From: Sistotremastrum niveocremeum HHB9708
Lineage: Eukaryota > Basidiomycota > Agaricomycetes > Sistotremastrales > Sistotremastraceae
Direction of reading: 5' to 3'
DNA length: 64,000 nt
Assembly: GCA_001630475.1 (NCBI GenBank)
Contig: KV419401.1
Coordinates: 434,001 to 498,000, forward strand
The first letter of the stretch is position 1, and each line of letters starts with the position of its first letter. Below are positions 12,356 to 25,182 of this stretch, piece by piece. Both the position numbers and the translations under genes were made by a program. The notes beneath the pieces are model-generated. The model searched no databases, was not told the origin of the DNA, and saw only the letters and a list, made by a program, of their open reading frames with translations.

Positions 12356-13905
12356 GAATGTAACGCGCGGGTGAATTCAAGCCGAGAGATGAAGGAGGGA
12401 GACCATGGCGAAACAGATGATTTGGTCATGCTCGTCTTGATTTTGAGCACACCCGTATGATACGGGCAGAGGGGAGAGCCAACTTGAAGGGGATCTCACG
12501 ATCACAATGTGTCGAGTTGCTTGCGGTATAAAGCTTGAGCATCGGATTATCGAGACCGAACAAGGTATGTACGAACAAATCAGATCTCTTGCTGGGGCGG
12601 TGGGTATCGACAAAGGGTCAAGCAACCTGATCCCGATGTCGGGGATCAGATGGGTGATTATTAAGGCACCTTCCCTGTGAAGACTTAGGGTCCGCGAGTG
12701 TGCAGATGAAAAGGCTTATAGATTCCGCTAGGCAAGATCTAGTCGTCGGTGCACCTTGCGAGGTCGTGCAGGGACATCATAGCTTACACAAGATCACCGG
12801 AGAGGCCGGCGAATTCGGAGTCCTCAAGTTCGATTTTGGACTTGAAGATAATCTTCTGCTAGTTTGGACCAAACTCAAAGTCAACGGGCCATTATTTGCT
12901 TCCAGGTCCGTTTCATTGAGGAGAAAAATTATCTGCGACTGTTGATTCGAGCTGATTAGTAGCCAATTGAGAGCGAGTAGTAACCGCGAGCACTAGCAAG
13001 ACCGCGAGTTTTACGAGCAGCTTTTTCCAATTGACCCATCATGACTCTTTCTAGAATGTCAGTAGGTTAGGGATGTTTCTTCTCGGCCAGCATCGCCAGA
13101 GCATAGTCCGGTTATGCAACTCGACCTATGTCGTCGATGGCTGCTTTTGAGTAGCATAGCTCCGGCGTTTGCCGTGCGGCATCAAATTCTGATCTTGGAC
13201 TTTTTGAAGGCGAAGACAGGAGTTACGTTCACCTCGAGTCCGCGACGCTCGGAGACTCGTGTATCATCAGCATCTGCTCCTTGCCTGCATGACAGCATTG
13301 CGACAGCTTGCAGAGATTTCTGATAGATATTCTCTCGCACGGCGTTGGTTTTTCTCGTGGAATCCAAGGGTCTGCCCTGCACTTCGAGTCCTATTTCATG
13401 GCATGCTACAATGTTTTTCATAAATTTCCTGCTCTTTTCTGCAACAATGTGTCACAACCTGAAGCGGCGATAGGCTCATGTGCTCTGAATCTTCATCTGT
13501 TTCTGTCTCTGCGTTCAAAAACGTAACGCTCCGAGGACTTCGCCATGTCATCGGGCTGCCCTGGCCACTGTTGTCATCGCCGATGGATCAAAGCGAGTTA
13601 TACTCCTACCATGCCATGAACGGCATGCTTCAAGACCCCATCATTCTCAGCTGACTCAGAGCCCGAGGTCACCCTGACGTGCTGTGTGCAGTGTGCTTCT
13701 GGACGCCGTTGAGGTGCAGTCAGTCGCGACATTCGACAAAGATCCAGTCTGCTATTGACGTAATGGTGCTCAAACCGTCGAGAAACTTTGGCATGTTTAC
13801 CTCATTACATCAACATACAAGTTGTATATGTCATTATAACCTTTTAGCTATATAGTATTCCATGATCCTTGAATAAGAAATGTCTTCGTGCACACCACCG
13901 CATCA
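12356..13905. other. gene-poor intergenic region
   Basis: About 1.55 kb between two genes. Frames at 12700-12945 and 13114-13526 have no recognisable motifs or consistent splice partners. No inverted termini, tRNA-like fold or low-complexity repeat was noticed. Confidence 0.4.
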
Positions 13906-16900
13906 TTACACACGTATGCTCTCCGGAGGACCGAGATAAGCATATCGAACATTTCCGGTGTTGATGACGATCTTCTGGACAACGACGGCCGGTTCAATGG
14001 CGTAGATTTTGAGGGTATGGTTTCCTGTCGTGATATTCGTGTGCTGGGTGTTCACGCTGACGATGCTGTTGGCGACGAAGCCATCAGGTGTATCCCATCC
14101 GGCTGGGGTAGTTGTTGCAGGGGTAAGAGGCATACTGAATTAAAGTTCAACATAAATAAATGGGTAAGACGAGAGGGAGAGGAAGACGTACAAGTATTGA
14201 GGAGCTGGGGAGGCGTCATCAATGGAGATGGCAAATGCAAGGCGACGATCATCTCCGTATCCATTGAAGGACGGAGAGACATAGGTCGTTACGTTGAGGG
14301 TGCCGTTGACAAGTGTGTTGAAGTTGTAGAAATCGTACTCCCTATATTCTGTTTAGCTCCAAATCGACAATAAAGAGAACGAAGGGCTCACAAGAGAGGA
14401 CCGGCACCGACGGTGAAATTCTGGTCGTTGTTGCCGGTTGGAGGGTAAGGCGTCACACCCGAAATCGTGCGACCGTAGCCGGGCAGCTCAGTCCACTGAA
14501 CACCGTTGACGGCAGTGTTCCTCGTCGCATGAGCAGCTTCAATGGAGATACCTCCATCACCTTCGACGAATCCTTTGAATCCTTTAGGTACGACGGTGTT
14601 ATTCGCGATGAAGAACACGGGTTGATTCATCGGAGCTTGGCCCTTCGCAGTCGCATTGATCTGAATCGCGGCGTATTGAGCGCCGGTGACTTTCGACCAG
14701 TCAACTGTGAGTTTGATTCTAGTCTCAGGGGATGATGCGGTGACGGTGCCTTTGGTCGAGTTGAGTTTCAACCAGGTGACGTTGGAGTTGATGGTCCATT
14801 GGAAGGTATTGGGTCCTCCAGCGGCGATGTCGATGTAGCGGGATCCGGACGGAGTGTAGTTGTCGAGGGTAAGGAGGTATGGGTTGGGACAGCTGTATTG
14901 CTGAGCACAATCGTTCGGGTTGTCACCTGGCCACGCGCCTGCCGAACCGTCCAATCCGATACGCATAGGTCCAGGGAGAGCTTGCTTCTTTGACTGTACC
15001 CGGCTGACGGAAGGCATACTGGACAAAAGGATTAGATGATCATGAACGACAAGTAGCTGACTTTATCTCACGTGTTGGTCATTGGCTGTTGCCAGTAGTA
15101 ATATCCCGCATGGGTCTGGTCCATAATACTATCGTGGCGTTAGCATGCATATGACATGAACCGAGACATTGCTTACTGGTCCCATTTGCCATCCAGGAGT
15201 GAGTGGTATTCCGATTCGAAGTCGAAATCGTGCTCGAAGAGGTTCTCGACGGTAACGGCAAGACTGTTGGCTGACAACCGAGCCTGACTAGCACGAAGCT
15301 GGTTGAAACCGGCTTGGATGTACATATTCGCCAAATTGGCAGATGCTTGAACGGGATGCTGAACGAGTTGGAAGAAGGCGGGTTGAGTGTTCTTGTCCAA
15401 GGAATTGTAGATGGCATCCGATGCCGCAGCGACTGCTTGCCATTCGGCGAGGACGGTGTCGGCTTCGTTATAATTGGTCAAAGAGTAGGTCGTAGAGTTC
15501 CACAACTCGGGTTTGCGACGCGAGTTGTATCGAGTGAAGTTCCCGATGATCTCAGCGACCTGGGCAGTCTTTGAGGCTGAGAGACCAAATTCGCGTTGAG
15601 CCCATGGAATGACGTAAGCGGTGTCGAGGTTGGCTTGGTTGTAGATGGAAGCGTTGTAGCCGTAAGTGATGAAGAATTCGGTGTCGCGTTCGTATGGCTT
15701 GAGATCGCCGACGTTGAGAATCCAGACTTGAGTCGCATTTCGGGTGACAGCGAGCGAAAGCTGTTCGTAGTGCTTAGGGATCTGAGAGGACTGGATCCAC
15801 TTGTAGTCACGAGGAGTACCGACGTAATCAACCTGGAAAATATTTTCAGTATGCGCACGGAGGCTTGAGGTATGTTCGACTGACATGATAATAGACGCCA
15901 GCGCCCCCGGAGCGGCTGGTCTCGTTTTGAAGGGGATAACGACGGATGTTGCCCCAGCTATCACGACGATGAGAATGCGTTGGATATTTAAACGGGCAAC
16001 CTACTTATCATCAGTCCAGAGAAGCGTAATGTCGTCGGGAACGGTCATTCCATCTTGATAATATCCTTGAACCTCTTTGTCTAAGATTGGTATGAGTAAA
16101 GATTTTCGAACACGCAATCGCATCCGCACTCACATAAACACCAAACTTGAGGAATTTTCGAAACGTTAGTGTTGGGGAAAGCATCCGACAACAAGCCACG
16201 CTGAACACTGATGACATTCTCGAGCAGACCGATGCTCTCGCCAGTAGAAAGCGGCTCGTCGCCGTTCCCTCGCATGCCGACCGTGTAAAGAGTTTCGTAA
16301 GGCTTAGCTCGCTCCACGCCGACTTTCCAAAATTCGGTAATGTTATCGGCGTTGACGCTGAAATCCCAGGGACCAGAGCCGAACTCGTTCCATTCATTGG
16401 GGATGGATCGAGCCATTGGCTCTTCGTGACTGGTTCCCATTACGACGCCGTACCAGTCAGCAAGGAACTGATTCTCGGGGTCGTCGACACCGAAGGATGA
16501 CGACCACTGAGCGGGCCAGAGGTAGTTGCCTTTCAGGCGAAGCATAAGCTCGAAAATCTGAGGAATCGAGTGAGTGTTCTGGGGCGGAAAGTACGAATGG
16601 ATGAACTCACGTTGCTATAGAAGAAGTGGTTGAAAGGTGTGGCAGTCCAGTTCGTGTTGAACTTTTCCTGAGCCCAATTCTGGAGCGCTGGCTGTTCATC
16701 GTTCAAGAAGAATCCACGATATTTCACAGTCGGAGTGCCGTGCTGGCATCCTGACGCGAACAGAGACTTCGAGGTCTTGACAGGAACGTCGGCCCACCTA
16801 GACGCGTCGATGAGTCTCGGATCGAAGAAGAATTGAAAATGCCACTCACCAATACCAGGGACTAACACCGAATGACTCTGAGTGGGTGTACAGACCGAAA

Positions 16901-17352
16901 ATAGATCCCCGCTTGTCCGCGCCAATGATAACATAGGCCTGCTTCACGCCAGGTAGGGGATTCGACACCTCGCTCGCCCAGAACGACTCCCAAGTCCCAT
17001 TGATCGAAGACACGTCGATTTTGGCGTTCTTGACCACTTGGCTGATCAGAGACGATCTTCCAAGCGTGCCGACGATGATGGGGATGCCGGAGACTTTCGC
17101 ATTGGAAGTGAAGTTGGTAAGAGAAGGCTTGACGCCGGTGACCTTTTGGATATCAGATTGGAAGTCGGATGCTGCACGTTGGACACCAGGCCAGTCGTCG
17201 CTTCCAATCCAGATAGGAGCAGCTTTTCCACTGCTAACAACAGAGAAAGCTTTCGTGCTGCTGGTCGCGCAGTTGACAGCGTTAAGAGCATGAACTTGTC
17301 GTGAAAGAAGCAGCCAAAGGACAGAGGCGAGAGAAACGTGAGTTCCCCACAT
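13906..17352 (-). CDS. GH115 xylan alpha-1,2-glucuronidase, copy 1
   Basis: Ten exons: complement(join(13906..14134,14192..14341,14392..15018,15072..15128,15177..15832,15885..15957,16005..16080,16134..16557,16611..16797,16850..17352)), 993 residues. The product starts MWGTHVSLASVLWLLL, a secretion signal, so it acts outside the cell. GH115 marks include IWIGSDDWPGVQRAA, YVIIGADKRGSIFGLYTHSE, KGNYLWPAQW, EEPMARSIPNEWNEFG, YTVGMRGNGDEP, DDITLLWTDD, WGNIRRYPL and the C-terminal all-beta part (NTGNVRYAYLGPPES). The family removes (4-O-methyl)glucuronic acid from xylan side chains, a step in hardwood hemicellulose breakdown. The full length matches GH115 enzymes. Copy 2 at 25731 is a close paralog in the opposite orientation with the same exon lengths except for one added intron and small indels. 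Confidence 0.93.
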
Positions 17353-19183
17353 CTTTAGAAGCAATGGTGAGGGAATGAGAACTCGATGAACCTCAAAACT
17401 TACGCATGAAATGTTTCTCGTTCAAATACTGTGGCTTGGAGTCCCTGAAGCCACTATTTTCCGATATTGCTCCATCGACGGCGAGCCTTTGTGGAACGAA
17501 CCATACGTCTTCGAAACGGGGTTGGAAGGTCAACTACATCATGTGTTCTTGTTCCAAGAGATGCACGAGTGGGTCATTGGGGAGCGCGGCAGCGACGGAG
17601 CGGGAAAGAACAACGTTTGTCTATGTTTGGCAACTTTCTCTCTGGCTCACTCTGTGGTCAATCATTGCTTTTGAACAGATTCATGAACGAAAAATTGGGG
17701 AGAAAAAAACACCTGGAATCAATGATTACTGTCTACCCTCTCACTCGATAAGGATCTGTTATAGGTCTGGATTTTTCCGGCAATGAACGCAACGAACCAG
17801 CTCGCGTTTGACAAAACGGATCGGTCTCACTTTCCCGGTTCGGAGAAATTACCTTCCATCTGGCTTCTGTGCCTTTCCATTCTGTGTCGTGATCCGGGGC
17901 AACTTGCATGCTTATATGAGGTCACCATTGACTTTAACTTGGACGCGTCTGGTCAGAGGAAAACGGTAAGCTTACGGTCCGACGCCCTTTATGCCACCAT
18001 TCGACACGTTCTAGCTAAGGGAAAAACACAGCGATGCATGACGAGTAGCGCGATATGCTTCCATGAACCGTTCGACTGCCTCGACTTGCACCCTGCATGG
18101 CTAAAATTTAAGACCGCTTCGCCCGGCCCGTCCGGCGTTCAAATAGCTTGACTTCCTTCAGATGACGCTCGATCGCCTAAGATGCCGGTGGGGTGCCGAA
18201 CCGATCATTAGCTTTATCCACCAGAGATCCCGTGGTCACTACGTTCTGCGGGATCCCACTGAACCCCGCTCATTGTTTCAATTTTAATTTTTCTCAAAGG
18301 AACTTTCGACGTTTATATATCATCAAAATCCGGCCCTGCCCTCGCCTGTCGATGAAATGCATGTGACTCGAGTCGGGTGTTCATACACTGTCTTTCGGCC
18401 GTCTTCAGGAGTGAGATCCAAACCAGAGTTTTTGGCTTATACGGTGCAATCCTTTTCTACATGACATATACTACAACGACTTTCTGGCTCTTCGATCGCA
18501 AACCACAGAACGACCAACTGGGCTCTATCACACTATCCAGGGGCCTTCCGAAACGGGATTCGAATTTAATTTCCCCGTCTTTGCGTTGCGGGCAGCCAGG
18601 TACAGATGCTTTTCTGTCATTTAAATGACACTGTGAGCATCGCACTGCGGAACGGTCCAACTTGAACTCGTAAGCTCTGTCGTTCGAATTGAAAGAATTA
18701 GCTTTGCTCGCGCACTTAGGTCAAAGATACCATTGGGTACAGTACACTCCGTTTCCTTCCCGGGTTTTTCAAAAGAGTCAAATTTTCAGCTGACATGTTC
18801 TGGACTGTCAATCACTTTCTTTTATTTCCCTCGTTCGAAAGACCAATACCTCGTTGACTACCTTGCCTAATACCTAGGAAACCCTCAATTGTTGTCTATC
18901 AAGAATGAATATTATGCAGGAAAACATCGACAGCGTCTAGCTAGCTGTCTTAGCATCACAGATCCTGAACTCCGTCAGCATCGGCCAAGCTGAGTAACGA
19001 TGTGGGGTCTTCGCCTTTTTTGGCTTGAGAAGAATCCATATTAGGCAACTGCCACGTGCTCTCCGTACATGTTTCACACCAACTTGAGGACGTACGTCAC
19101 AGTCCTGCGGAACCTTAGCTCTTCCTTCATGCCAGCATTCTCTGCTTCGTTCCCCTTCTGCCTCCTCCAAGGCGACCCTGGTA
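17353..19183. other. divergent intergenic region, GH115 copy 1 / MFS 2
   Basis: About 1.8 kb separates two divergent start codons. It contains only short unsupported frames. It presumably holds the promoters of both genes. The sequence is GC-average with scattered T-rich tracts (18275-18310, 18760-18850); I cannot assign binding sites with confidence. Confidence 0.4.
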
Positions 19184-21068
19184 ATGGATGAAACTGACGA
19201 GAAAAGCAATTCTCCGACAAGAACAAGCGTAGAGTTTAGCAAGAAACTTGACGGATTGAGCATATCTAATAGTCCAACCAATATCACCAGTCGTGACATA
19301 CTTCCCGCTCTGTCTTGGGATAGTTCTTCAGACCCAGAGAATCCCAAGAATTGGCCGAGATGGCGAAAAGTATCTATCGCTGCCACTGTCTCAGCCATTG
19401 GTTTTCTTGCGTCAGTCGACTGTCATAGCTCCCTGGGCATCAACGTCCTCACCATTCTACAGTGCTTTTACTTCTGCAGCCTTTGTAGTGGGCGCCCCTG
19501 AAGCTCAACGACAATTCCATGTTACGAACGACGAAGTAGGCATTCTCACGACGTCGATGTATTTAGTAAGCGCGCCGCAAGCTCGTATGGACGGTGATCT
19601 TACGGAAGCAGATCGGCTTCGGCACAGGCCCCTTCTTTATTGCTCCGTTATCTGAGGTTTATGGACGCAAGATCGTGTACTGTTGCTCAGTCTTCGCATT
19701 TGCTTGTTTTCAATTAGGATGTGCACTTTCGCCAAAGTGAGTTCGCACCAGTCTCAGCAGTGCTCCAGCTGACCTGTGTTCAGTATGACATGTCTCATTA
19801 TTTTGAGGTTTCTTGCAGGAACGATGGGTTCGATGGCTCCAGCTCTGGGGCCGGCTTCTATGGCCGATCTGTATCCTGCTAAAGAGCGGGGTCAATGGAC
19901 AAGCGTCCTCACTATGGGGGTCCTTGCTGGGCCTCCTCTCGGGAATTTATTTTCAGCCTTTTTGATTGCTGCCAAACCATGGCAATGGATTTTCTGGCTG
20001 ACCCTTATTTTGTAAAGCGATTTTTACCATCGATGAGAATATTCGAAGTATTTACCCTCATTCCAGGTCATCGACTACCTTCATCGTATCTGTTCTCGTC
20101 CTCAGAGAAACTTATGAACCGTACCTGCTGCGTCGTCGAGCTTGGCGACGACTTAACGAATTGAAATCAACATACTCTGAATCACCCGACCGTTTGAGAG
20201 ATCTGTTGATAGATATTCACACCGAAGCCTTCCGTCCTCCTTCCCTAGAACAAGTGATCAAACGAGCCGTTACGAGGCCTTTCAGATTCCTCACAACGAA
20301 TCCAATTTGCGGGCTCGTCGGGATGTTCGGATCATACACTTACGGAATGCTATATCTCATCCTCGTCTCTATACCACTTTTGTTTAAAGGAGAGGATACT
20401 GACGGAAAGCTATTCAACTATGGATTCAATGCTACACAGACTGGATTATGTTATTTGAGCCTGGTGGTTGGGTTTGTGCTGGGCGGCTTCTTTCAGATGC
20501 ATTTCCAGCACTATATCTACCTCCGGCTGACGAAGCTCAATGGTGAAAGTAGGCCCGAATATCGCCTGTTCACTATTTTGTTTGGTCTCCCACTATTTCC
20601 GGTCAGCTTGCTTTTATATGGATGGTCGGCGCAACATGAGGTCCATTTCATGGTCCCACTGATTGCCCTGGCCATCTTAGCTTTTGGTGTGACTATCAAT
20701 TTCGTATGTGCTATATGTTCTTGCCAGTGGCGACGCCAGATTTAGACTCATCATATTCAGCAATCCACCATGACCTACACTGCGGAAGGTTTCATACCGT
20801 ATGCCGCCTCAGCCAGTGCCGCCACTGTCTTGATGCGGTCTATCTCGGCAGCAGTATTTCCTCTGTTCGGGCAATTGATGTTCAAGCGTTTAGGGTGAGG
20901 CAGTTCTCTCAATGATTAGTTATATAGACAGCTCACATCTTTCTTTGTCGTAGATATGGATGGGCAGGTACCATCCTTGGATTGGCTGTCATACCTGCGC
21001 TACCCGTTCCTTATCTTCTCTATAGACATGGAAAATACTTGAGAACTCGATTTGCGTTCAAAGAGTGA
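19184..21068 (+). CDS. MFS transporter 2 (DHA1 type)
   Basis: Seven exons: join(19184..19410,19463..19565,19612..19736,19784..20011,20067..20703,20761..20894,20954..21068), 522 residues. The reading-frame breaks seen by eye are introns; once removed the protein is continuous. Marks: SSDPENPKNWPRWRK, PLSEVYGRKIVY, LRFLAGTMGSMAPALGP, GVLAGPPLGN, LRETYEPYLLRRR, SLVVGFVLGGFFQM, SRPEYRLF and a C-terminal VFPLFGQLMFKRLGYGWAG. It aligns with MFS 1 throughout, and six of the nine MFS 1 introns are retained at the same sites. The place between the two GH115 genes might suggest export of xylan-derived or toxic aromatic compounds, but DHA1 carriers are usually exporters, not sugar importers. Confidence 0.88.
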
Positions 21069-22060
21069 TATGGGGCATATATACTGGCTGGCATGTTTAA
21101 TTGATGAGCTGGCATGTTCGGAGAGTCCAATGTGCCTGATCTGCAAACAGCATGTTGTTTCCCAGATCCCCACGATCGGCTTGATTTCGGCTGCCGATCA
21201 ATCTGATACCGCGGCCACTCCGAGCCGTCTCAAAAATCTCTTCAACTATAATATCCTTGGTAGCGTCAGTTTATCCAATCAGATACCAATCACCAGATTT
21301 TGCTTGGTATGACTCTCTCGATGTCTTGTGCATTGAGATCGGGGGCTTCATCGGTGCCGGTGTGGCGTGGCATGCTACTCGTGTCGCGGAAGCAATTTAG
21401 CGTCACTTCAGCTCATTCCGTAAATGGCTAGGCGGGTGCTGCCGACCCAGTTTCTCGGCCTCATGATCGTGTCTTATACGTGAGCCATGTAGCCAGTCAG
21501 GATCGGCTTAATGCTTACAGCGCCGGAGAGACACTAGCAAAGTGAACGCAATTCTCCTGCCGCTTCACCACGTTTTCATCTGACAATTCATAATCTCATA
21601 GGCTGTGACAAATCCTGCTTGGCGGGCCTTCAAGGAACAAGCTCGCTCTTATTGTGCTGTTGTCCATGACCGGACTTTCGTCGCTTTGGCCCGTGGCAGA
21701 GTTTGCGGCTGTTCATGAGAAAAAACTCACTTACGGGTACTTGAGCTTGGCGAACGGCGAGCTGTCTTGTCACCTGAGCTCATTCACTCTTGCAGACCGT
21801 GGAAGCTTGGCTCAATATCATATCGTCTCTATGTACACAAATGCATACCATCTATATGAAGCAAAACAACCGGCGAGCTCAACTATTTGAATTTCGAGCC
21901 CCGAACGACGAGGAAGGTATTTCGGCATATTCAAATCCTGGATGCGTGATAGTGTGATGGGAAGTGTGATTTTCCAAAACCGAAATTCTCTCTCGCAGGC
22001 GCACAACCTCGACTCTATGCTTGATCAGTGCCCAAAGCTTCCAAAAGATACCGAAGGCAG
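21069..22060. other. intergenic region after MFS 2
   Basis: About 1 kb without a supportable gene. Frames at 21052-21312 and 21654-21890 lack motifs. The left part should include the MFS 2 terminator, and the right edge the uncertain 3' end of the bHLH-like gene. Confidence 0.3.
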
Positions 22061-22132
22061 CTTACGTTAACATCCTACGGTGCATTTGTTATTACTGTAG
22101 AGTAATTGTGCGTAATAGTTTTCATTACTTAC

Positions 22133-22667
22133 TCGAGAATCTCAACAGCCCGGTCTACATTATCGGCAGCACAGTTAGTGGCCGGAATAGAGAGGTTCGT
22201 GAATGCAGTCGCTTGAATATGGCGGAGGCAGGCTACAAGACGCTTGAGGGAACGACTCTTCTTTTGACGAGCTCTTCTTTCGACATTCTGTCTCGCTACA
22301 CGAGCTAGACTTCTGCCTTCGTTGATGGGATCGCCTGTAATTGCCCATAAATTTAGGAAAGGGCCAAAATATATGGTCGATGAACTATACCGTGGTTCCT
22401 ACTTGAAAGCTGAACGTGCATAGATAACATGCCATCGCTGGCCTCAGGTGTGAGACCTCGCGACTCGGACCGGCCTGATGATGATGAATCAGGAATCAAG
22501 TAATTCCCTAGACCATCTGTTGATATGAACGCAGAAGTCAGCGTCAACAGACGAATATCGAGATGGCTACCTTGAACCCGCTCTTGAAGAAGTTGATCCT
22601 CAGCCCTGTGAACGTGATAGGGCGAAGATGAAGGGCGATTGAAGTCGTCAGAAGGGTAGAAGTTCAT
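22133..22667 (-). CDS. small basic helix-loop-helix-like protein (3' exon unresolved)
   Basis: I reconstruct exons complement(22571..22667), (22403..22516) and (22133..22334), joined in consistent phase and giving about 137 residues. The N-terminus is Ser-rich (PDSSSSGRSESRGLTPE). Exon 3 has a basic run ARVARQNVERRARQKKSR, then helix SLKRLVACLRHI, a loop of about 20 residues and NVDRAVEIL. This order resembles a bHLH DNA-binding domain: the N-x-ERR-x-R pattern is present, while the usual His is Gln. After the donor at 22132 several short terminal exons are possible (acceptors near 22095-22060), so the C-terminus is not fixed. It would be a nuclear regulator. Because the gene consists only of short exons it is easily missed. 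It could also be a decaying gene. Confidence 0.45.
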
Positions 22668-25182
22668 TGTACTGGGAATGCGAGTGAGAGTGTAGTCCTG
22701 AGATGCAGCCTTCTTATCTCTAGTCTCGCGGGGTTGATTTGTCCAGACATTTCATATGCTCTAATGTCCCTGCAAGTCGCGAGCATGCGCTCGCGCCTTT
22801 GGACGCTCGTACAAAGGGCCCGCATGAGGAATGTTGGACCCACTTGACTCGGCATATTCCTTAGTTGGTGCATATATTTAAGATTCACGTCTCACTAGCG
22901 CCAGAGTCCATGCGTTGAGTTGGAGCCAATCCAAATGCTAGTGCGATCTTGAGTGCAGTTGCACGGCGCAAGTGGCTCAATAGACGTGAAAAGGCCCATG
23001 CACGCGATCAACAAGGGTAAGAAACTGCATGTTGAGACGTCGCCGTGAGTTGGAGGTGCTCGAACCATGTGCATTTAGCATCTTAAGAAGGTAGATCTCG
23101 ATGCACCGTGTAGGCTAGACCAGGATTAGACTTTTCGGCCGAAGCATCACACGTGTATGGTAGACTTACGGTCTTTCCCAAGGTGCTAGAATTTTTCCAG
23201 CTGAGGAAACTCCACACGGTGATGTCTCGCGCCAGGAGTTCTATGGCAACTTCCCAAACAAGACAGTTCAACCTGCCAAGTTAAAATGTCGGCGAAGCTC
23301 GGCCGATTTTCGAACCAGACATATGACGTCTTCTGACTGCCGCGAGGTTGCGCAATCTTTAGGGATGTGAGTCTCGAAGGAGGGTTGCGAGTCCACATGT
23401 CCAGGAACGAGAGTATGTGTTGCTTTCGCGGTCCCAGCCCAGCATGTCGCCTTCGTCTCGCAATCGAAAGAGGGTTTCCGAGTCTCTAGTCATTGAGTCG
23501 GCCGCTTATACCCAATCGATTCATTAGAACGAATGAAAAAGAAAAATATATGCTGGTGGAACTACGTGATTCTTCCATTTTCAGTCGCCAACCCTGGACA
23601 ACTCGCGATACAAGAGTCAAGAGGATAGCATCAAATGTTCATGGTCTTCGGGCGGGTATAGCAGAACAAACCTGCTAAATCAGCAAGGATTTACTCAAAC
23701 TGTACTGGAAAGGCTCATCGCTGTCAGCGCAGGGCGTCTCTATAGTCTAGCGACACTATTGTTCGGAATGAGGGGTGCTGCACAAACATTCGGAGATACC
23801 CGAAACTGGTCAATGCGACAAGAGGCGGGGAACGTGCATCCGACAACAGCGAGCATAAGACAATATATTAAAGCCAGAGCCTATCAATTGCAGTCCTCGA
23901 TGTATAGTTCTTGAGTGATCGAAGAAACTCAGCTTACATTTCACCGAATGAGACGAATGAGAGCTCGGATATTCAGAAGCTTGGAACCGGGGAACAGTTC
24001 CTCGAGGAGTAGAGAAGCAAGAGTCAGATTATGCCGTTCCTGATCGTCGATATATTCGATGGAGCACCTTCCGAATGTTAGGACGTTTTTCATGGTCTTC
24101 GCTCGCGTGTTGTCAATATTTTGGGTATTGGAAGAGCTCACCTTCAGTGATTCTTTCTGATATCATCTTTAGCGCCAGGTCACACCGGTGTCTTCCAGGT
24201 GATAACAAGAATATCATGGAACACGAGGCGGCCATCATTTGGCTGGAAGACAGTAGAGATGGCATACTGCACAAGCCGGGCCACTGCGACCCCGGCGGTC
24301 AAAAATACACCGCTTCGAATTCGAGGTCGAAGGGTGATCGAGTTCAAACATGGCTATGAGATCACGAGGTTCCTCAATGACTGGAGCATTCACCTTTTTG
24401 GACAGAGGAATGCCCGGAAGACCTGAAACGCGTAACAGTTGGGTCATTGGTTCATGTTCTGCGCAATGACAGCGTTGACTTTCTGATTAAACCTGTCATT
24501 ATAAGCAGGAAGGAAAGTGATGGTATTCCTTCGCCTGCAGTCGCAGTTGCAAGAAAAAGGCTGGAACTTCAGCGGAAGAGCATCCTGATGTCATGACAGT
24601 GATCGGACCGATCGGGAATTCCCGCCGAAGAAGTGGGGAGGCGGATAAATATTATCTCGACCATCGAAACGACTAGAAAATATTCATGTGGATGCCGAAT
24701 ACATTCAGGGAGAGCGCACGGGGTCAGCGGAGACGCACCTCAAGTCTTCGATGTATTGATGAGATGGCTGTCTTCGACTTCGCCGATAAAAGACAATGCA
24801 ATGTTGGCGTTCCGGGATTACCGTTTACGGAATTGGGGATGATGTACGTGCTTCTGCAGAGTCCTTGATTGCGATATCTCGGTCTGATGACCTCTGGATA
24901 TCCTCTGCAATCCGGGCCGTCACGATTTGTCGTCTTGAAGGCTGTCAAAAATAACAAGAGTTCTTCCTAGTCAACGCGGCAAGTGGACAGAAGCTATGGC
25001 ATAGGCCATTGACAGGCAAAAATACTGGAACCAGGCGAAGACAGGTGGTGAAAGCGATGCGTCGAGAAGAGAAGTAAAATCGGTTCTCAGTCTTTCCTCG
25101 AGCGACGTCGCAGCATGGCCGGGAAAACAAAGATCAACCGCCAACGCGTAGCGAAGGCACAGAACGACTTTTCGAATGTGAA
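22668..25182. other. gene-poor region
   Basis: About 2.5 kb with no confident gene. Several minus-strand stretches read like protein (for example around 24060-24140, 24235-24447 and 24960-25150), but I could not join them with splice signals and no family motif emerged. It may be decayed coding sequence. Confidence 0.35.

Noticed and set aside
18540-18570. tRNA-like T-arm (GGGATTCGAATT)
   Set aside because: No matching acceptor stem, D-arm or anticodon arm could be built around it.
19184-21068. MFS 2 as a pseudogene because the frame is broken repeatedly
   Set aside because: Every break coincides with GT..AG introns at positions mostly shared with MFS 1, and the spliced protein is continuous and full length.
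24100-24260. P450 heme-binding loop suggested by SPGRHRCDLALK
   Set aside because: The FxxGxRxCxG spacing is absent and no other P450 motif lies nearby.
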